NCBI GenBank assembly: GCA_030762895.1
Contig: CM061068.1
Location: forward strand, 155,330,811 to 155,394,810
Direction: 5' to 3'
Origin: Sophora flavescens
Lineage: Eukaryota; Streptophyta; Magnoliopsida; Fabales; Fabaceae
DNA: 64,000 nt
Part shown: piece by piece, positions 21,039-32,417 of the stretch
Layout: the number at the start of each line of letters is the position of its first letter
Numbering within the stretch: position 1 is the stretch's first letter
The notes under the pieces: model-generated
What the model saw: only the letters and a program-made list of their open reading frames with translations
The model's database searches: none
What the model was told of the DNA's origin: nothing
Made by a program: the position numbers and the translations under genes

Positions 21039-23500
21039 CTATATCAATATCCCTTCGAGATGATCATCACGAGTGGCATGTACATCGTCCACCTGTGTCT
21101 CCTCGATTATAGTAGGCATGTTTGCTGAAAAAGAAGGAGTCTCAGGAATATCAAGATTTGAATCTTCATTTTCATCACTACCATTATACATGCTTTTTCC
21201 TTGGAGAACCACGGACAACCTTTTGTTAGAAGGATCAGTGATGTAGAACACTTGTTTTGCTTGGGAAGCCATTATGAAAGGCTCATTTATATGACCTAAC
21301 TTGTTGAGGTCTACCAATGTGAACCCCAATTCGTCGGTTTGTTCACCACCATTAATATCAACCCACTTACATTTAAAAACCGGCACCGTAAGCTTAGTGT
21401 AATTGAGCACCCAAATATCTTCAATATATCCAAAGTAAGGTCTCGGTGCTGTAACGGGTTTTGTGTCCTTTGCACTAGAGAAGTGCATTGCTTCGGCCAC
21501 GATCATAACCCCACTATTTTGCATGGTACTCTTGTTATCTTGTTCCTTTGTATAAAAGGAAAAGTTATTTATGTCGTATCCGCTCCAACATATGACGTTG
21601 AAGCTAGGCCCACGTGCTAGCCATCTTACGTCATCAGAAGCAGTACTACCATCCTTAAGCATTTCTTCCTTGAACCATGGTAAGAAAGTCTTGTTATGCT
21701 TGTTCAACAACCACCTTTCGCTCATTCGAGGGTTTTCTTGATTGACTTTTCTTTTATGTTCAAATAAGAAAGGCTGAACACATTCGATGTTGTTCAATAC
21801 ATACAAATGTGCTTGAAGCACTTCCTCCCGATCCTTCCTATTAATTCTTAAGCCATGTGTACCCTTACCTTGACATCTCGATCTCATCATGCCGAGGCTT
21901 AGGAACCCCTATAGGATCCGTGTTCGAAGGTAGTCCGAACAAAACTCAATAGCTTCTTCCGCAACATACCTTTGAACAATAGATGCTTCCGGACGATGAG
22001 GATTCTTCACGCACCCTTTCAAGATCTTCATGTAGCGCTCAACTGGGTACATCCATCTCGGAAAAACCGCCCACATAATCTAATCTCCCTCACCAAATGA
22101 ACAATTAAGTGAACCATTATGTCGAAAAAGGAAGGAGGAAAATACATCTCCAATTGGCACAAGATTGTAGCAGCCTCAACTTCCAAGTCATCCAACATAC
22201 GGGGTCAACGACTTTGCTACATATAGAATTGAAGAATGAGCACAACCGAGTAATGGCATGTCTCACATTTTTTGTAGCAATACCACGAATAGCAACGGGC
22301 AGAAGTTGTTGCATCAAGATGTGACAATCATGAGACTTCAAGCCAACCAATTTAAGATCACTAGAGACAAGCCTCTTCATATTTGAAGAGTAACCATGTG
22401 GAACTTTGATGCCCTGAAGACACCCACAGAAACTTTGTCTCTTTTTTTTTTTGACAAAGTATGACATGCTGGCGGCGAATAAGTCCGCTTACCATCCTCA
22501 ACAACTGGAGCTAACTGCTCTCGTATACCCATAGCAACGAGGTCGAGACGAGCATTCACACCATCCTTTGTCTTGCCCTGAATGTTGAGAAGCGTCCCGA
22601 TCACACTATCACACACATTTTTCTCCACATGCATCACATCAATGCGATTGTCGACATCAAGCTTGCACCAGTATGGAAGATCAAAGAATATCGACCTCTT
22701 CTTCCATATGTTTTTCTCAGCAGCTTTACCTTTCTTTTTGGACTTGTCGAATATAACATCGATGTCCTTTACCCTCTGATAAACCTGCCCTCCAATTAAG
22801 GCCGCCGACGCTTCTTCTGTCTCTTGGCATCCATTAAAAGCTTTTTTCATCTTACGATATGGGTGATCACGTCTAAGAAATCTCCTATACCCAAGGTAAA
22901 CCGTCTTCTTTCCATGATGCAACTGAGTGTAGCATGTGCCTTCTTCACATATAGGGCATGCTTTATGCCCCTTGACACTGTACCCGGACAAGTTACCGTA
23001 TGCTGGAAAGTCGTTGATGGTGCAAAATAACATGGCACGAAGCTTGAAAGTCTCATGAGAATACCCATCAACTACATCAACACCTTCCACCCACAGCGTT
23101 TTCAAGTCTTCAATCAAGGCTTATCCGCATCACCGCACAACCTATCATACACATGAGCTCGATGAAAAGATTCTTGTCCAATATCACGGATCATGTCCTC
23201 TACTCGATCATCCTCCATATCTACGTCAACATCCTCACTTTGGGAGACACTCGCCGTACTACTCAACAACACATCACCATGCCATATCCATCTTGTATAA
23301 CTCAAGCAAATCCCTTCACAAATCAAATGAGTACGTATATCCTTCACCGTACATTTCCTCGTATTCAAACACTTGACACAAGGACAACAGAACATTCCAT
23401 TACTATTAGGAACATTCCTTTGAGTAAATTCTATAAATTCTCCCACCCCCTTCAAATACTCAGCACTAGTACGCTTACAAACCATCCAACTACGATCCAT
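21039..23500 (-). pseudogene. TNP2 transposase of CACTA-B, core deleted
   Basis: The start is the ATG at 23500 (MDRSWMVCK). The N-terminal domain with CCPCVKCLN, the acidic stretch and GDADKP run to about 23122. The frame then jumps to LIEDLKTLWVEGVDVVDG: compared with CACTA-A, 739 bases covering most of the catalytic core are gone, with AAGG at both breakpoints, and the reading frame shifts. Downstream parts are better kept than in CACTA-A: CPICEEGTCYTQLHHGKK, NVCDSVIGTLLNIQGKTKD, a DUF4218-type segment with PVERYMKILKG (about 22020-22060), and a DUF4216-type C-terminus with GYIEDIWVLNYTKLTVPVFK, ending at 21039. Extra frameshifts lie near 22450 and 21900. Confidence 0.93.
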
Positions 23501-23596
23501 AACTAGATAGGTCCTGTCGATATACAAAACATATATCCAATATAAGGACAATACGGGAGATTGAAAACTATAGTTTTTGAAGATTGCCAAGCACTG

Positions 23597-23709
23597 GTCA
23601 CGGCCTGGAAGTGATGTCCATCACGGCCGTAACGTGCAATCGAACCGGACCATGCCATCACAGCGGAACTGATCACGGCCTAGCCGTGATTAGCATCACG
23701 GCCGTGACA
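23597..23709. repeat. TCACGGCCGTGA palindrome module of CACTA-B
   Basis: A decayed pair (GTCACGGCCTGGAAGTGATG, then CATCACGGCCGTAACGTG) is followed by a near-perfect pair: GATCACGGCCTAGCCGTGAT, TAGC, ATCACGGCCGTGACAG. It begins about 100 bases upstream of the TNP2 start. Confidence 0.9.
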
Positions 23710-24239
23710 GATCAACCAGCAGAGCAACATGCACTCAAAACCAAAAATAAAGACGTACATTCCAAACAACTCAAACTCACGGTTTCAAGTTTCAACTACT
23801 GAGACTACAGTTTCAACATACACTCAAAACCAAAAATACAAAAATGTGCCCTAAATACTCACCAGAAATAGGTGCTCGCGTGGTGGTGGGGAGGGGAGCT
23901 CGAGTGGTGGCCAACGTTCGATGTGGTTACTGAGAGCAGAGGGACAAGGAGAGTTAGTGCGCGGGAAGGGGAAAGAGAGATGTCAAGTTATTGCAAAGAA
24001 TGAATGGAAAGATAGAGTTAGGGTTAATAGTGTACCTCACGGTGGTGGCGAAGAAGCCCTCGCGGTGGTTGCGGTGGAGATGAGCTCGCGATTAGGGTTC
24101 TGTGCTGTGTGAGAGTGAGAGTGAGAGTGAGGGTTGAGAGTGATCTAGGGTTGAGCGTGATGAAAAGAGAAAAGAGACGTATGTACAGAGCAAAGTGCAG
24201 AAGGCGCGCGGGTGTAAACGTTAAAATCAAAAACCAAAA

Positions 24240-25950
24240 ATAAAACAACATTTAACGTCAGTTGTATTAAACAACTGACGTTAAAATTAATTTTTTAACG
24301 TCAGTTGTATTAACAAACTGACGTTAAATATTAATATTTTTTTAAAAAAACACTTTTAACGTCAGTTGTTGAATACAACTGGCGTTAAAAGTGTTGTGTA
24401 AAAATCATTCTCTATATAAAGTACCATTCTTCTCGTATCGATCTGCACATCCGCCTCTTCTTTTCCTCTATATTTCTATTCCTTCACAAAATGGCTCTGA
24501 GACCTGTGTTAAGAGTGACAACAGGGCATTTCAGATAGCGATATAGGATTATTTACGTCAGCTATTTATTTAACTGAAGTAAAAATCACACTTTTAACGT
24601 CAATTGTATAAACAACAGACGTTAAAAATAAATATTTTTTATTTTAAAAACACTTTTAACTTCTGTTTTATTCAACAACTGATGTTAAAAGTGTATAAGT
24701 TTCTGCAAAAACATTCATTCCTTTGACTACTCTGCTACTTACCCATTGACCTGTGTTAAGAGTGACAACAGGGCATTTCAGATAGGGATATAGGATTATT
24801 TACGTCAGCTGTTTATTTAACTGAAGTAAAAATCACACTTTTAACGTCAGTTGTATAAACAACTGAAGTTAAAAATAAATATTTTTTATTTTAAAAACAC
24901 TTTTAACGTCAGTTTTATTCAACAACTGACGTTAAAAGTGTATAAGTTTCTGCAAAAGGATTCATTCCTTTGACTACTCTGCTACTTAATTACCCATTAC
25001 TGTTGTGCTACTTACCCATGCACATTGTAACCTATAATCCTCTTTATGAGCACTAAGTTTATACCTAGACTTAAAGGTCTATTTCTTCCTATTCCTTCGG
25101 GCGTTTTATTTTCTGCACGTTTATAATATATGACTGCCAACTCCCAATGCGTCTTGGAACCTAATGCTCTTAATGATCAATTTAATTTTTTAGCAACTTA
25201 CGACGCCTAGTAACTTCATCCCCTACTCCTATAAATAGCTTCCTTCCTTCCTTTAATTTTTCTGCTTCACAATATGGCTCTGCCATGGAGATTAACTTCA
25301 TCACCCTTTCTTCCTATACCTGGACTTAAAGGTCTCTGTCTTAATGGTCAAACAACTTCTGAGGTTGTGTAAATCGCATTACATGGGTGATAAGGGTGTG
25401 TAAATCGCATTATGTGAATTGCACACAATATCATCCTTCTAGAGAATCAGAAGCTACAGTTCCAAAACCTCAGCTTTGGAACCAAGTGACTGTTCCAAGA
25501 ATATTGCTGAAACAGATCAAGTGCACCCTTCACTCTGCTTTGGTTCCAAATTGACTGTGGATTCAGATGGAGCATCAAGGACTTCAAGTAAGGGAGGAGA
25601 TGCATCCAATATTGGAGTTTCTGAGGACAGGACTGAGAAGAAAATGATGTTGAAGCAGAAACTTTTTTATATTTTAGTGCTATCTTGCGGAAATTTTTTA
25701 TCTTTTAATCATGTAATTGTAACTTATGAATCGTTTCAATGAGATACGATTTGATTATACATATAACTTGTTTTATGTTAAGTGTTTATTTATTTTAATT
25801 TGCACAAGAATTTGTTTACTAATTCAAGCTAATTAATTAAGAATAAAAATAAACTTTTTAAAAAAAAAGATTAGAAATAAACTGCACTATATATGGAGTG
25901 ATGATCTACGTTAACGTCAAACATATGGTCAACTGACGTAAAACGTTCCC
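24240..25950. repeat. Right subterminal repeat array of CACTA-B
   Basis: Clusters of TTTTAACGTCAGTTG / CAACTGACGTTAAAA pairs at 24250-24395, 24550-24695 and 24800-24945, with a final pair near the end (25905-25945). A unit of about 235 bp beginning GACCTGTGTTAAGAGTGAC (24511 and 24748) is duplicated in tandem, so this array has been expanding by local duplication. Confidence 0.88.
25274..25372 (+). CDS. Small repeated ORF in CACTA-B (32 codons)
   Basis: Begins MALPWRLTSSPFLPIPGLK and ends TSEVV before TAA, the counterpart of the ORF at 17346 in CACTA-A. A TATAAATAG box lies near 25230. The upstream counterpart in this element (ATG at 24491) is cut short by a deletion. Downstream, an open frame at 25476-25742 (containing SKLTVDSDGASRTSSKGG) is shared in part with the other CACTA copies. 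The whole block looks like captured host sequence, but I cannot name the source gene. Confidence 0.35.
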   Translation: MALPWRLTSSPFLPIPGLKGLCLNGQTTSEVV

Positions 25951-27360
25951 GTATATTACATTATTTCCACTAGTGATGGATAGTGAACTAAGAACCCGAG
26001 TAAACAATCCAAGTAACAGGCATTTCAAATAATTCACCAAGAGACAGTCACTATCAAGTCCAATTACAAGCTTAGGTTTCTTAGACTCATATTCTCACTG
26101 ATTAGGGCACTCTTTCTCACCTGAAACTCACCCCAAGCTTGTTTATTTGCTTGACTCTCTTTCTCGCCTCACTCAAGTGTTCAAGGATATATGACAATTC
26201 GCTCCATTTTCCTCAAGGAATGAATTCTACCATAGGCTTGACTATCAACCAAATCTCTACTTTATTAATGAAAACAATTAAGAATCAAGAGGTCTTTTGC
26301 TTTGGTTGTAACGGGGCCATGGGATTAATCGTTAGGTGGGGAAGTCAAGAAAAGGAAATTTCAAAAGGCTACACAAAATATCAATCATTGCAAACATGAC
26401 ACATTCTAAAATACCTTTTTGGGTTTCGATTCCTTTTTCCACCTTTCCTTCTTTCTTTTTCTTTTTGTTTTATTTCTCATTTCCTTTTTTTTTTGTCATC
26501 CCCTTCTCTATATATTTTTCTTTTTCTCTTGTTTTTCTTTTGCTTGGAGAAGGGGAGATTTTTCAACTCAAGAGAAATATTTTTCTGATTCTTTCATCCC
26601 AAACTTTTTTCAACTACCTTTTTACCCTTTTTGTAATACTTTAGAAGGTATCCTACCAAGCATATTTATCAAATATTTCAGGGTACCAAGAAAAGTATTT
26701 TATTCTTTCAGGCTCAAAATTGGGCAACTAAGGGGTAGCATTTAGTCATTCAAAGCTCAGAAGACCGGAAAAATACCTATTGCCTCAATCATTTTCAAAA
26801 ATGTTTTCAAAAATTTTTTAAGCTTCAAAACGGTTTCAAGTCAAGTTCTAGAGAATACAAACCAAGAGGAATAACACTCTAACACAAAGAATGGGGTAGA
26901 TTTAGTGAGTACCCCTTTTTGGCTCAAAATCTCACATTTTAGTAGTTCAAAAATCAATGAGAAACACAAATCTACGAAACCACATGCTAATTATCAACTA
27001 TCACAGATTATCTCAAGAATTTTTTTATTTGTAGCCTTATCACAAGAATAACAAATTGGGTTCAAGAATTCACTATCTCAATTTATTTGGCACTAAGTTC
27101 TTACAATTGGATGCATAATCTAAACAAGGGGGGTAATCTGATCATGTGATCATGCAAACTATGCCTATATGAATGCAACATGCAAAATGCAAATGCAAAT
27201 GCAAAGGTACCCCTACCCCAAGCTTAAGAATTTACATTGTCCCCAATGTAACTAATCAAGTCGGATAAAGGAGAAAAATAATAAAAAAAATCTTGGAACA
27301 ACTCACCGAGGTGGTAGCGGGTGCTGACTTACATTCTAGTCAGAAACTTGTTGGGAAATG

Positions 27361-27584
27361 CATCACGGCCGTGAGCCTCATCACGGGCAGGTCGTGATCG
27401 ATTCTGATCCATGGGTGTTGGCCTGTCACGGCCGTGAACTCCATCACGGCTAGACCGTGATGCTCTCTGACTCCAGGGTCCTTCCATCACGCCCGTGATG
27501 CTGATCACGGGCAGACCGTGATCCTTTCTGGTCTTCACATTATGCTCATCACGGCCGTGACCAGTGTCACGGCCTGGGCGTGAT
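27361..27584. repeat. TCACGGCCGTGA palindrome array in LARD2
   Basis: Four successive pairs. Each has an uninterrupted palindrome (CATCACGGCCGTGAG, TGTCACGGCCGTGAA, CATCACGCCCGTGATG, CATCACGGCCGTGAC), then 4-7 bases, then a looped one (ATCACGGGCAGGTCGTGAT, ATCACGGCTAGACCGTGAT, ATCACGGGCAGACCGTGAT, GTCACGGCCTGGGCGTGAT). The pairs are spaced about 60 bases apart. Confidence 0.93.
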
Positions 27585-27590
27585 GGTTGC

Positions 27591-27751
27591 TGACTTTGAT
27601 TTTGGTTTTGTTAATCTTTTAAAAAGGATTTCTTGTGTGCTTAAACCTTCTATCTTCTGTTTGTGAAAAGGTTTCTCAAAAAAGGTTTTTGCGAAAATAA
27701 TTAACAAGCACAATTCAACCCCCCTTCTTGTGTTTGAGTGTGCCAACTTCA
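27591..27751 (+). mobile_element. S1 Sirevirus 5' LTR, 3' end
   Basis: Corresponds to the last part of the solo LTR (9866-10039): TTTTGTTAATCTTTTAAAAA, then AATTCAACCCCCCTTCTTG, ending CAACTTCA at 27751. It is followed at once by the primer-binding site, which fixes the LTR end. About 185 bases of LTR between this piece and 18898 are missing. Confidence 0.9.
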
Positions 27752-27753
27752 GT

Positions 27754-27765
27754 TGGTATCAGAGC
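27754..27765 (+). other. Primer-binding site of S1 (initiator tRNA-Met)
   Basis: TGGTATCAGAGC is complementary to the 3' end of plant initiator methionine tRNA and lies two bases after the LTR end. This is the standard minus-strand priming site of plant copia elements. Confidence 0.95.
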
Positions 27766-27822
27766 TCAGCCTTGACAGGGTTGCGCATCTAACAAGTGCT
27801 AAGGCAGTACGATCCTACTATC

Positions 27823-29510
27823 ATGGATGCAGAAGGACAAGCTATCAACAGACCTCCTCTCTTTGATGGAACTGATTATGATTATTGGAAAAAGAGGATA
27901 ATGGCATTCTTGGATGCCCAGAATGCTGACATCTAGGAACTGATAGAAAATGGCTACACTGAGCCAAGGAGTGAAGTTGGAGCTGCAGTGCCTAGAGCTG
28001 AATGGACTTAAGAGCAGAAATGCCAACACCAACTAAACTTGAAAGCTAACCACTATCTCATGTGTGCTATCACCAGATCTGAGCATGACAAGGTTCATAG
28101 TTGCAACACAGCTAAAGAAATCTGGGATACTCTTGCACTAGCTCATGAAGGTTCCTCACAAGTGAAGGAATCAAAGATAAGCATGCTGGTTCACTAGTAT
28201 GAGCTATTTAAGATGGCTGATCATGAAACTATAGACTAGATGTTTGGAAGATTCCAAATAATCACCAACAGTCTTAGGTCTCTTGGAAAGGTCTATGAGA
28301 ATAGAGATCATGTGAGAAAATTTTTGAGAAGTCTCTCAAAGCAGTGGAGACCTAAGGGAACTGCTATCCAGGAAGCAAAGAATCTGAATACTCTTCTCTA
28401 GAAGAGCTTCTGGGTTCATTAAAAGTTCATGAACTTAAACTAAATGAAGAGGAAAATCCATTGCCCTAAAATCCAAGAAAGCTAATTCCTCAAAGGTGCT
28501 TAAAGCTGCTGAGTCCTCGGATGAAGCTGATTCATCAAATAGTGAAGGTGACTCAAATGAGGATGAACTATCTTTCATCTCCAGAAAAATCCAACACATG
28601 TGGAGAAAGAAAGGTGGATTCAGATGGAAACATTTCAACAAAAAATTCTCCAAGGAGAAGTCAGATTCCAAGGAGAAAGGCCCACCCATGTGCTTTGAAT
28701 GTAAGAAATCAGGACACTTCAAAGCTGATTGCCCTGAGCTGAAGGAGAAAAAGAAATTCTTCAAAAAGAAGAAAGGCTTGATGGCTACATGGGAGGATCT
28801 TGACCTGTTTTATTTTGATGAAGAAGATGAAGCAGGAGAAGAAGTAAACATTTGCTTCATGGCTGACACTGCATCAGAAAGTGAATTTACTGATGATGAA
28901 GTAATGGACTCTGATCCATCTAATCTTCAAACTGTTTTTGATGAATTACTGCATGAATCATGCATACTGTCTAAAGAGTATAAGAGTCTCAAAAAGAAGT
29001 TTATTAAACTCTCTATAGACTATGATAAGGTCTGCATAGTGAATCAAAACCTTAAGGATGAAAATGAAACATTAAAATCATACAATGTTAGTCTAGCTGA
29101 CAGGACAAAGTGTAAGTCTAATAGCTCTTGTGAAGTTGAACAACTGAAACAAGATGTGACATATTTGACAGACTCTCTGTCAAAACTGGTTGGTAGCTCA
29201 GATAAATTAAACCTTATTTTAAGATATTCTAGATCACCACGTGGCAAATCTGACATTGGTTATGATAAAGAGAAGCAAGATGCATCTCTGAATAAACCAA
29301 AAGTTCATACACAATATAAGGTTTCTAAAGTCCGTCCACAGCACACTAAGTCAAAACCAAGCCCTTCCAATACTTACTACAAAGTATGTGGAAAAAGTGG
29401 GCATGTGTCATCTAGATGCATACATAACAAGCATGCAAAGCATTCACGACCTATGATCACTAACAAGAAAGGACCCAAGTCAATTTGGGTACCTAAAGAT
29501 AAGATAATCC
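27823..29510 (+). pseudogene. S1 Sirevirus gag
   Basis: Gag packages the element's RNA. It begins at the ATG 58 bases after the primer site (RPPLFDGTDYDYWKKRI). A retrotran-gag/UBN2-like core follows (SKQWRPKGTAIQEAKN), then a Lys/Asp-rich region, then a zinc knuckle CFECKKSGHFKADC (28691-28732) and a second, degenerate one (CGKSGHVSSRC, about 29389-29421). In-frame stops interrupt the first 600 bases (for example TAG after QNADI at 27934, and TAA near 28010), several of them TGG-to-TAG type changes. Frameshifts occur around 28480 and again before the protease. It cannot make full-length protein. Confidence 0.92.
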
Positions 29511-30533
29511 ATGTTGCAGATCTGCTTAACAATAGGAAAGAAACAAAAGTCCTGGTACTTGGACAGTGGGTACTCACGACATATGACAGGAGAAAGGTGT
29601 ATGTTCCAAGACCTTAGACCCAAAGATGGTGGCTGGGTCACTTTTGGAGTAAACCAAAAAGGAAATATCATTGGTATATTCAAAATTGGTAAACATCCTT
29701 TTCCCCTCATCGATAATGTTCTGTTAGTAAATGGTCTTAAACACAATCTGCTTAGCATTAGTCAATTATGTGATAGTGGGTTTGCTGTTTCATTTGATAA
29801 GAATATGTGTACTGTCAAGAAAGCTGATGGATCGCTCCTATTCATTGCCCAGAGGCAAAACAATCTATATAAGATTGACATAGAGGACCTCTCAAATCAA
29901 AGTGTCTCATGTCTAGTGTCCATTGAGGATGAGCGATGGATTTGGCACAAAAGGTTGGGTTATTCAAGTTTGAGATTAATCTCAAAGCTGAAAAAGCATA
30001 ACCTTGTAAGAGGTCTACCAAACCTTGGTTTCAAATATGATGCTTTCTGTGAGGCATGTCAGAAGGGAAAACAAGTCAAAGGTTCTTTTGAATCTAAGAA
30101 TGTTGTTAGTACCAACAGACCACTAGAATTGCTGCATCTTGATCTCTTTGGTCCAACAAGGACTGCCTCTGTTAGTGGTAAGAAATATGGTCTTGTCATA
30201 GTAGATGACTACACTAGATGGACATGGGTTATGTTCCTTGCTCACAAGGATGAGTCATTCAAGGTCTTTTCTGTATTCTGCAAACATGTACAGAATGAAA
30301 AAGGCATGTGTATAACTTCAATTAGAAGTGTTCATGGGGGAGAATTTGTCAATGAGCTATTCCCTGAGTTTTGTGAAGAAGGTGGTATTCAACACAACTT
30401 CTCAATACCAAGAACACCACAACAAAATGGTGTGGTAGAGAAAGAACAGATCTCTTCAAGAGATGGCTAGGACTATGCTCAATGACAATTTTGTCCCTAA
30501 GCACTTCTAGGCTGAAGCTGTGAACACTTTCTG
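29511..30533 (+). pseudogene. S1 Sirevirus protease and integrase, broken
   Basis: The protease region opens with WYLDSGYSRHMTG (the family usually has DSGCSRHMTG) and the ISQLCDSGF segment. The integrase zinc region has WHKRLGYSS and FCEACQKGK. The core has LHLDLFGP with the first aspartate, but the second catalytic aspartate is replaced by Val (IRSVHGGEF). The glutamate region PQQNGVVEKE follows, shifted by an indel near 30450. The frame breaks at about 30533 (AEAVNTF), and the expected integrase C-terminal GKFD / GYS segment is absent: sequence jumps to KGFRVYNSRTL, an internal deletion of some hundreds of bases judged against S2. Confidence 0.92.
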
Positions 30534-30540
30534 AATCCTC

Positions 30541-32414
30541 TAAAGGTTTTAGAGTTTATAATTCTAGAACTTTAGTTGTAGAAGAATGTATTCATGTAAA
30601 ATTTGATGACAAACAGCCTGATAAGAAACTATCAGAGCTAGATGAAGCTTTTGCAGATCTTGATCTAAATATCTCAGGAGAGAAACCAGAAATCAAGACT
30701 GATATTCAAGTAGACGACACTTCTCAACAACAACTAGAAACGTCTACCTCTCAACCGGAAAATGCTCAGAAATCTTGGTACTTCAAAAACTACCATCCTC
30801 AAGATCAAATCATTGGTGACCCAATGACAAGCTAAGAACTAGGTCAACCTTCAGAGAACAAAGTGATTCTGATCTAGTCTCTGAATGTGAACCGAAGACA
30901 GTGGATGGAGCTCTACTAGACAAAGGATGGATTCTAGCTATGCAAGAAAACCTTAATCAGTTTGAGAGAAGTGAAGTCTGGACTCTTGTACCCCTGCCTG
31001 ATGACAAGTCAGTCATTGGAACAAAGTGGGTCTACAGAAACAAGCATGATGAAGATGGTAAGGTTGTGAGAAAGAAGGCAAGACTTGTTGCTCAAGGCTA
31101 CTCTCAAGAAGAAGGTATAGACTATACTGAAACTTTTGCACCAGTTGCTAGGCTAGAAGCTATAAGAATTTTAATATCGTTTGCTGCACATCATAGCATT
31201 ATGCTTTTTCAAATGGATGTTAAAAGTGCCTTTTTAAATGGCTTTATTATTGAAGAAGTATATGTCATGCAACCTCCTGGCTTTGAAAGTACAAATCACT
31301 CTGAACATGTTTATAAGCTTAAGAAAGCACTGTATGGACTTAAACAAGCTCCTAGAGCTTGGTACGATAGGTTAAGTTCGTTTCTAATGGTAAGTGGTTT
31401 TAACAGAGGAAAACTAGACACAACTTTATTTAGAAAATCTATTAAGTCAGATTTCATTATAGTACAGATTTATGTTGATGATATCATTTTGGTGCTACTA
31501 ATGAATCTCTGTGCAAGGAATTTTCTAAGTTAATGCAAAAAGAATTTGAAATGAGCATGATTGGAGAACTCAAATTCTTCCTTGGACTTCAAGTTAAACA
31601 GTCTATGGACGAGGTGTACATCCATCAGACTAAGTATACAAAGGAACTTCTAAAGAGGTTTAAGATGGATGATTGCAAACCAATGAATACTCCTATGCAC
31701 CCCACTTCAATACTGAACAAAGATGATAAAGAGAAAAAGGCAGATCAAAAGGTATATAGAGGTATGATGGGATCTCTTTTATATCTGACTGCGTCTAGCC
31801 CTGATATAATGTTCAGTATTTGCTTATGTACTCGTTTTCAATATAATCCTAGAGAGTCTTATCTCTCAGCAGTTAAGAGAATATTTAGGTATTTAAAAGG
31901 TACTACTAATCTGGGTTTGTGCTTTAAGAAAAATGATCATTACAGATTAGTTTGTTTTTGTGATTATAACTATGCTGGAGATAGAATTGAAATAAAAAGC
32001 ACCAGTGTAGGATGTCACTTCATTGGAGCTAACCTAGTATCATGGTCAAGCAAAAGGCAAAGTATCATTGCTCTATCAACTGCTGAAGCAGAATACATAT
32101 CAGCTGCATGTTTCTGCTCACAACTTCTATGGATCAAACACCAATTGAAGGACTACAATGTATTTGTAAGTAATATTCCACTTATGTGTGATAATACTGC
32201 TGCAATCAATTTATCTAAGAATCCAATTTGGCATTCTAGGGTCAAACATATTGAGATAAAACATCACTTTATTAGAAATTATGTGCAGAAAGGTGTAATT
32301 GATATTCAATTAGTAGATTATGACCACCAATGGGCAAATATCTTCACTAAACCTCTTGCTGAGGACAGATTTATCTTTATAAGAAAGCATTTAAATATGT
32401 TGTATGTGGATTAA
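30541..32414 (+). pseudogene. S1 Sirevirus reverse transcriptase and RNase H
   Basis: After the integrase tail, the RT core runs from WILAMQENLNQFERSEVW through GTKWVYRNK, KARLVAQGYSQEEGIDYTE, FQMDVKSAFLNG and ALYGLKQAPRAWYDR to the active-site YVDD at about 31470-31481. A one-base loss just after it (near 31487, in a T run) moves the rest into another frame. That frame continues FEMSMIGELKFFLGLQVKQ, SSPDIMFSICLC, the RNase H segment LSTAEAEYISA, then AAINLSKNPIWHSRVKHIEI, ending at 32414. The motifs are better kept than in gag, but the frameshift disables it. Confidence 0.94.
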
Positions 32415-32417
32415 TTT

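Larger units (their letters stand above)
20443..25975 (-). mobile_element. CACTA-B, complete ends, TNP2 gene only
   Basis: The 5533-bp element starts CACTAGTGCAATAAG and ends TTATTTCCACTAGTG, flanked by ATG at 20440-20442 and 25976-25978, the 3-bp target duplication expected for CACTA elements. Left subterminal repeats occupy about 20455-20815. A minus-strand TNP2 gene follows (21039-23500), then the palindrome module and a long right subterminal array. The TNPA/Ulp1 gene found in CACTA-C is deleted here (junction at about 20926-20928), and TNP2 itself has a core deletion, so this copy is non-autonomous. Confidence 0.95.
18899..27590. mobile_element. LARD2, non-coding LTR-type element hosting CACTA-B
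   Basis: Starts TGTTGACGACTCTCGAC then AAGTGTACCGAGTCATTGC, the box shared with LARD1 and LARD3. It is split by CACTA-B (20443-25975, target duplication ATG) into arms 18899-20442 and 25976-27590. The right arm carries a long pyrimidine-rich tract (26410-26600) and ends in a palindrome array next to S1 LTR sequence. No TTATCA end and no second target duplication are found; comparison with the solo LTR shows that about 185 bases of S1 LTR are missing at the right junction, so a deletion removed the end. No coding capacity was seen. Confidence 0.75.

Noticed and set aside
26336..26745. Phe/Ser-rich open frames in the LARD2 right arm.
   Set aside because: They come from a long pyrimidine-rich tract; low-complexity translation, no motif.
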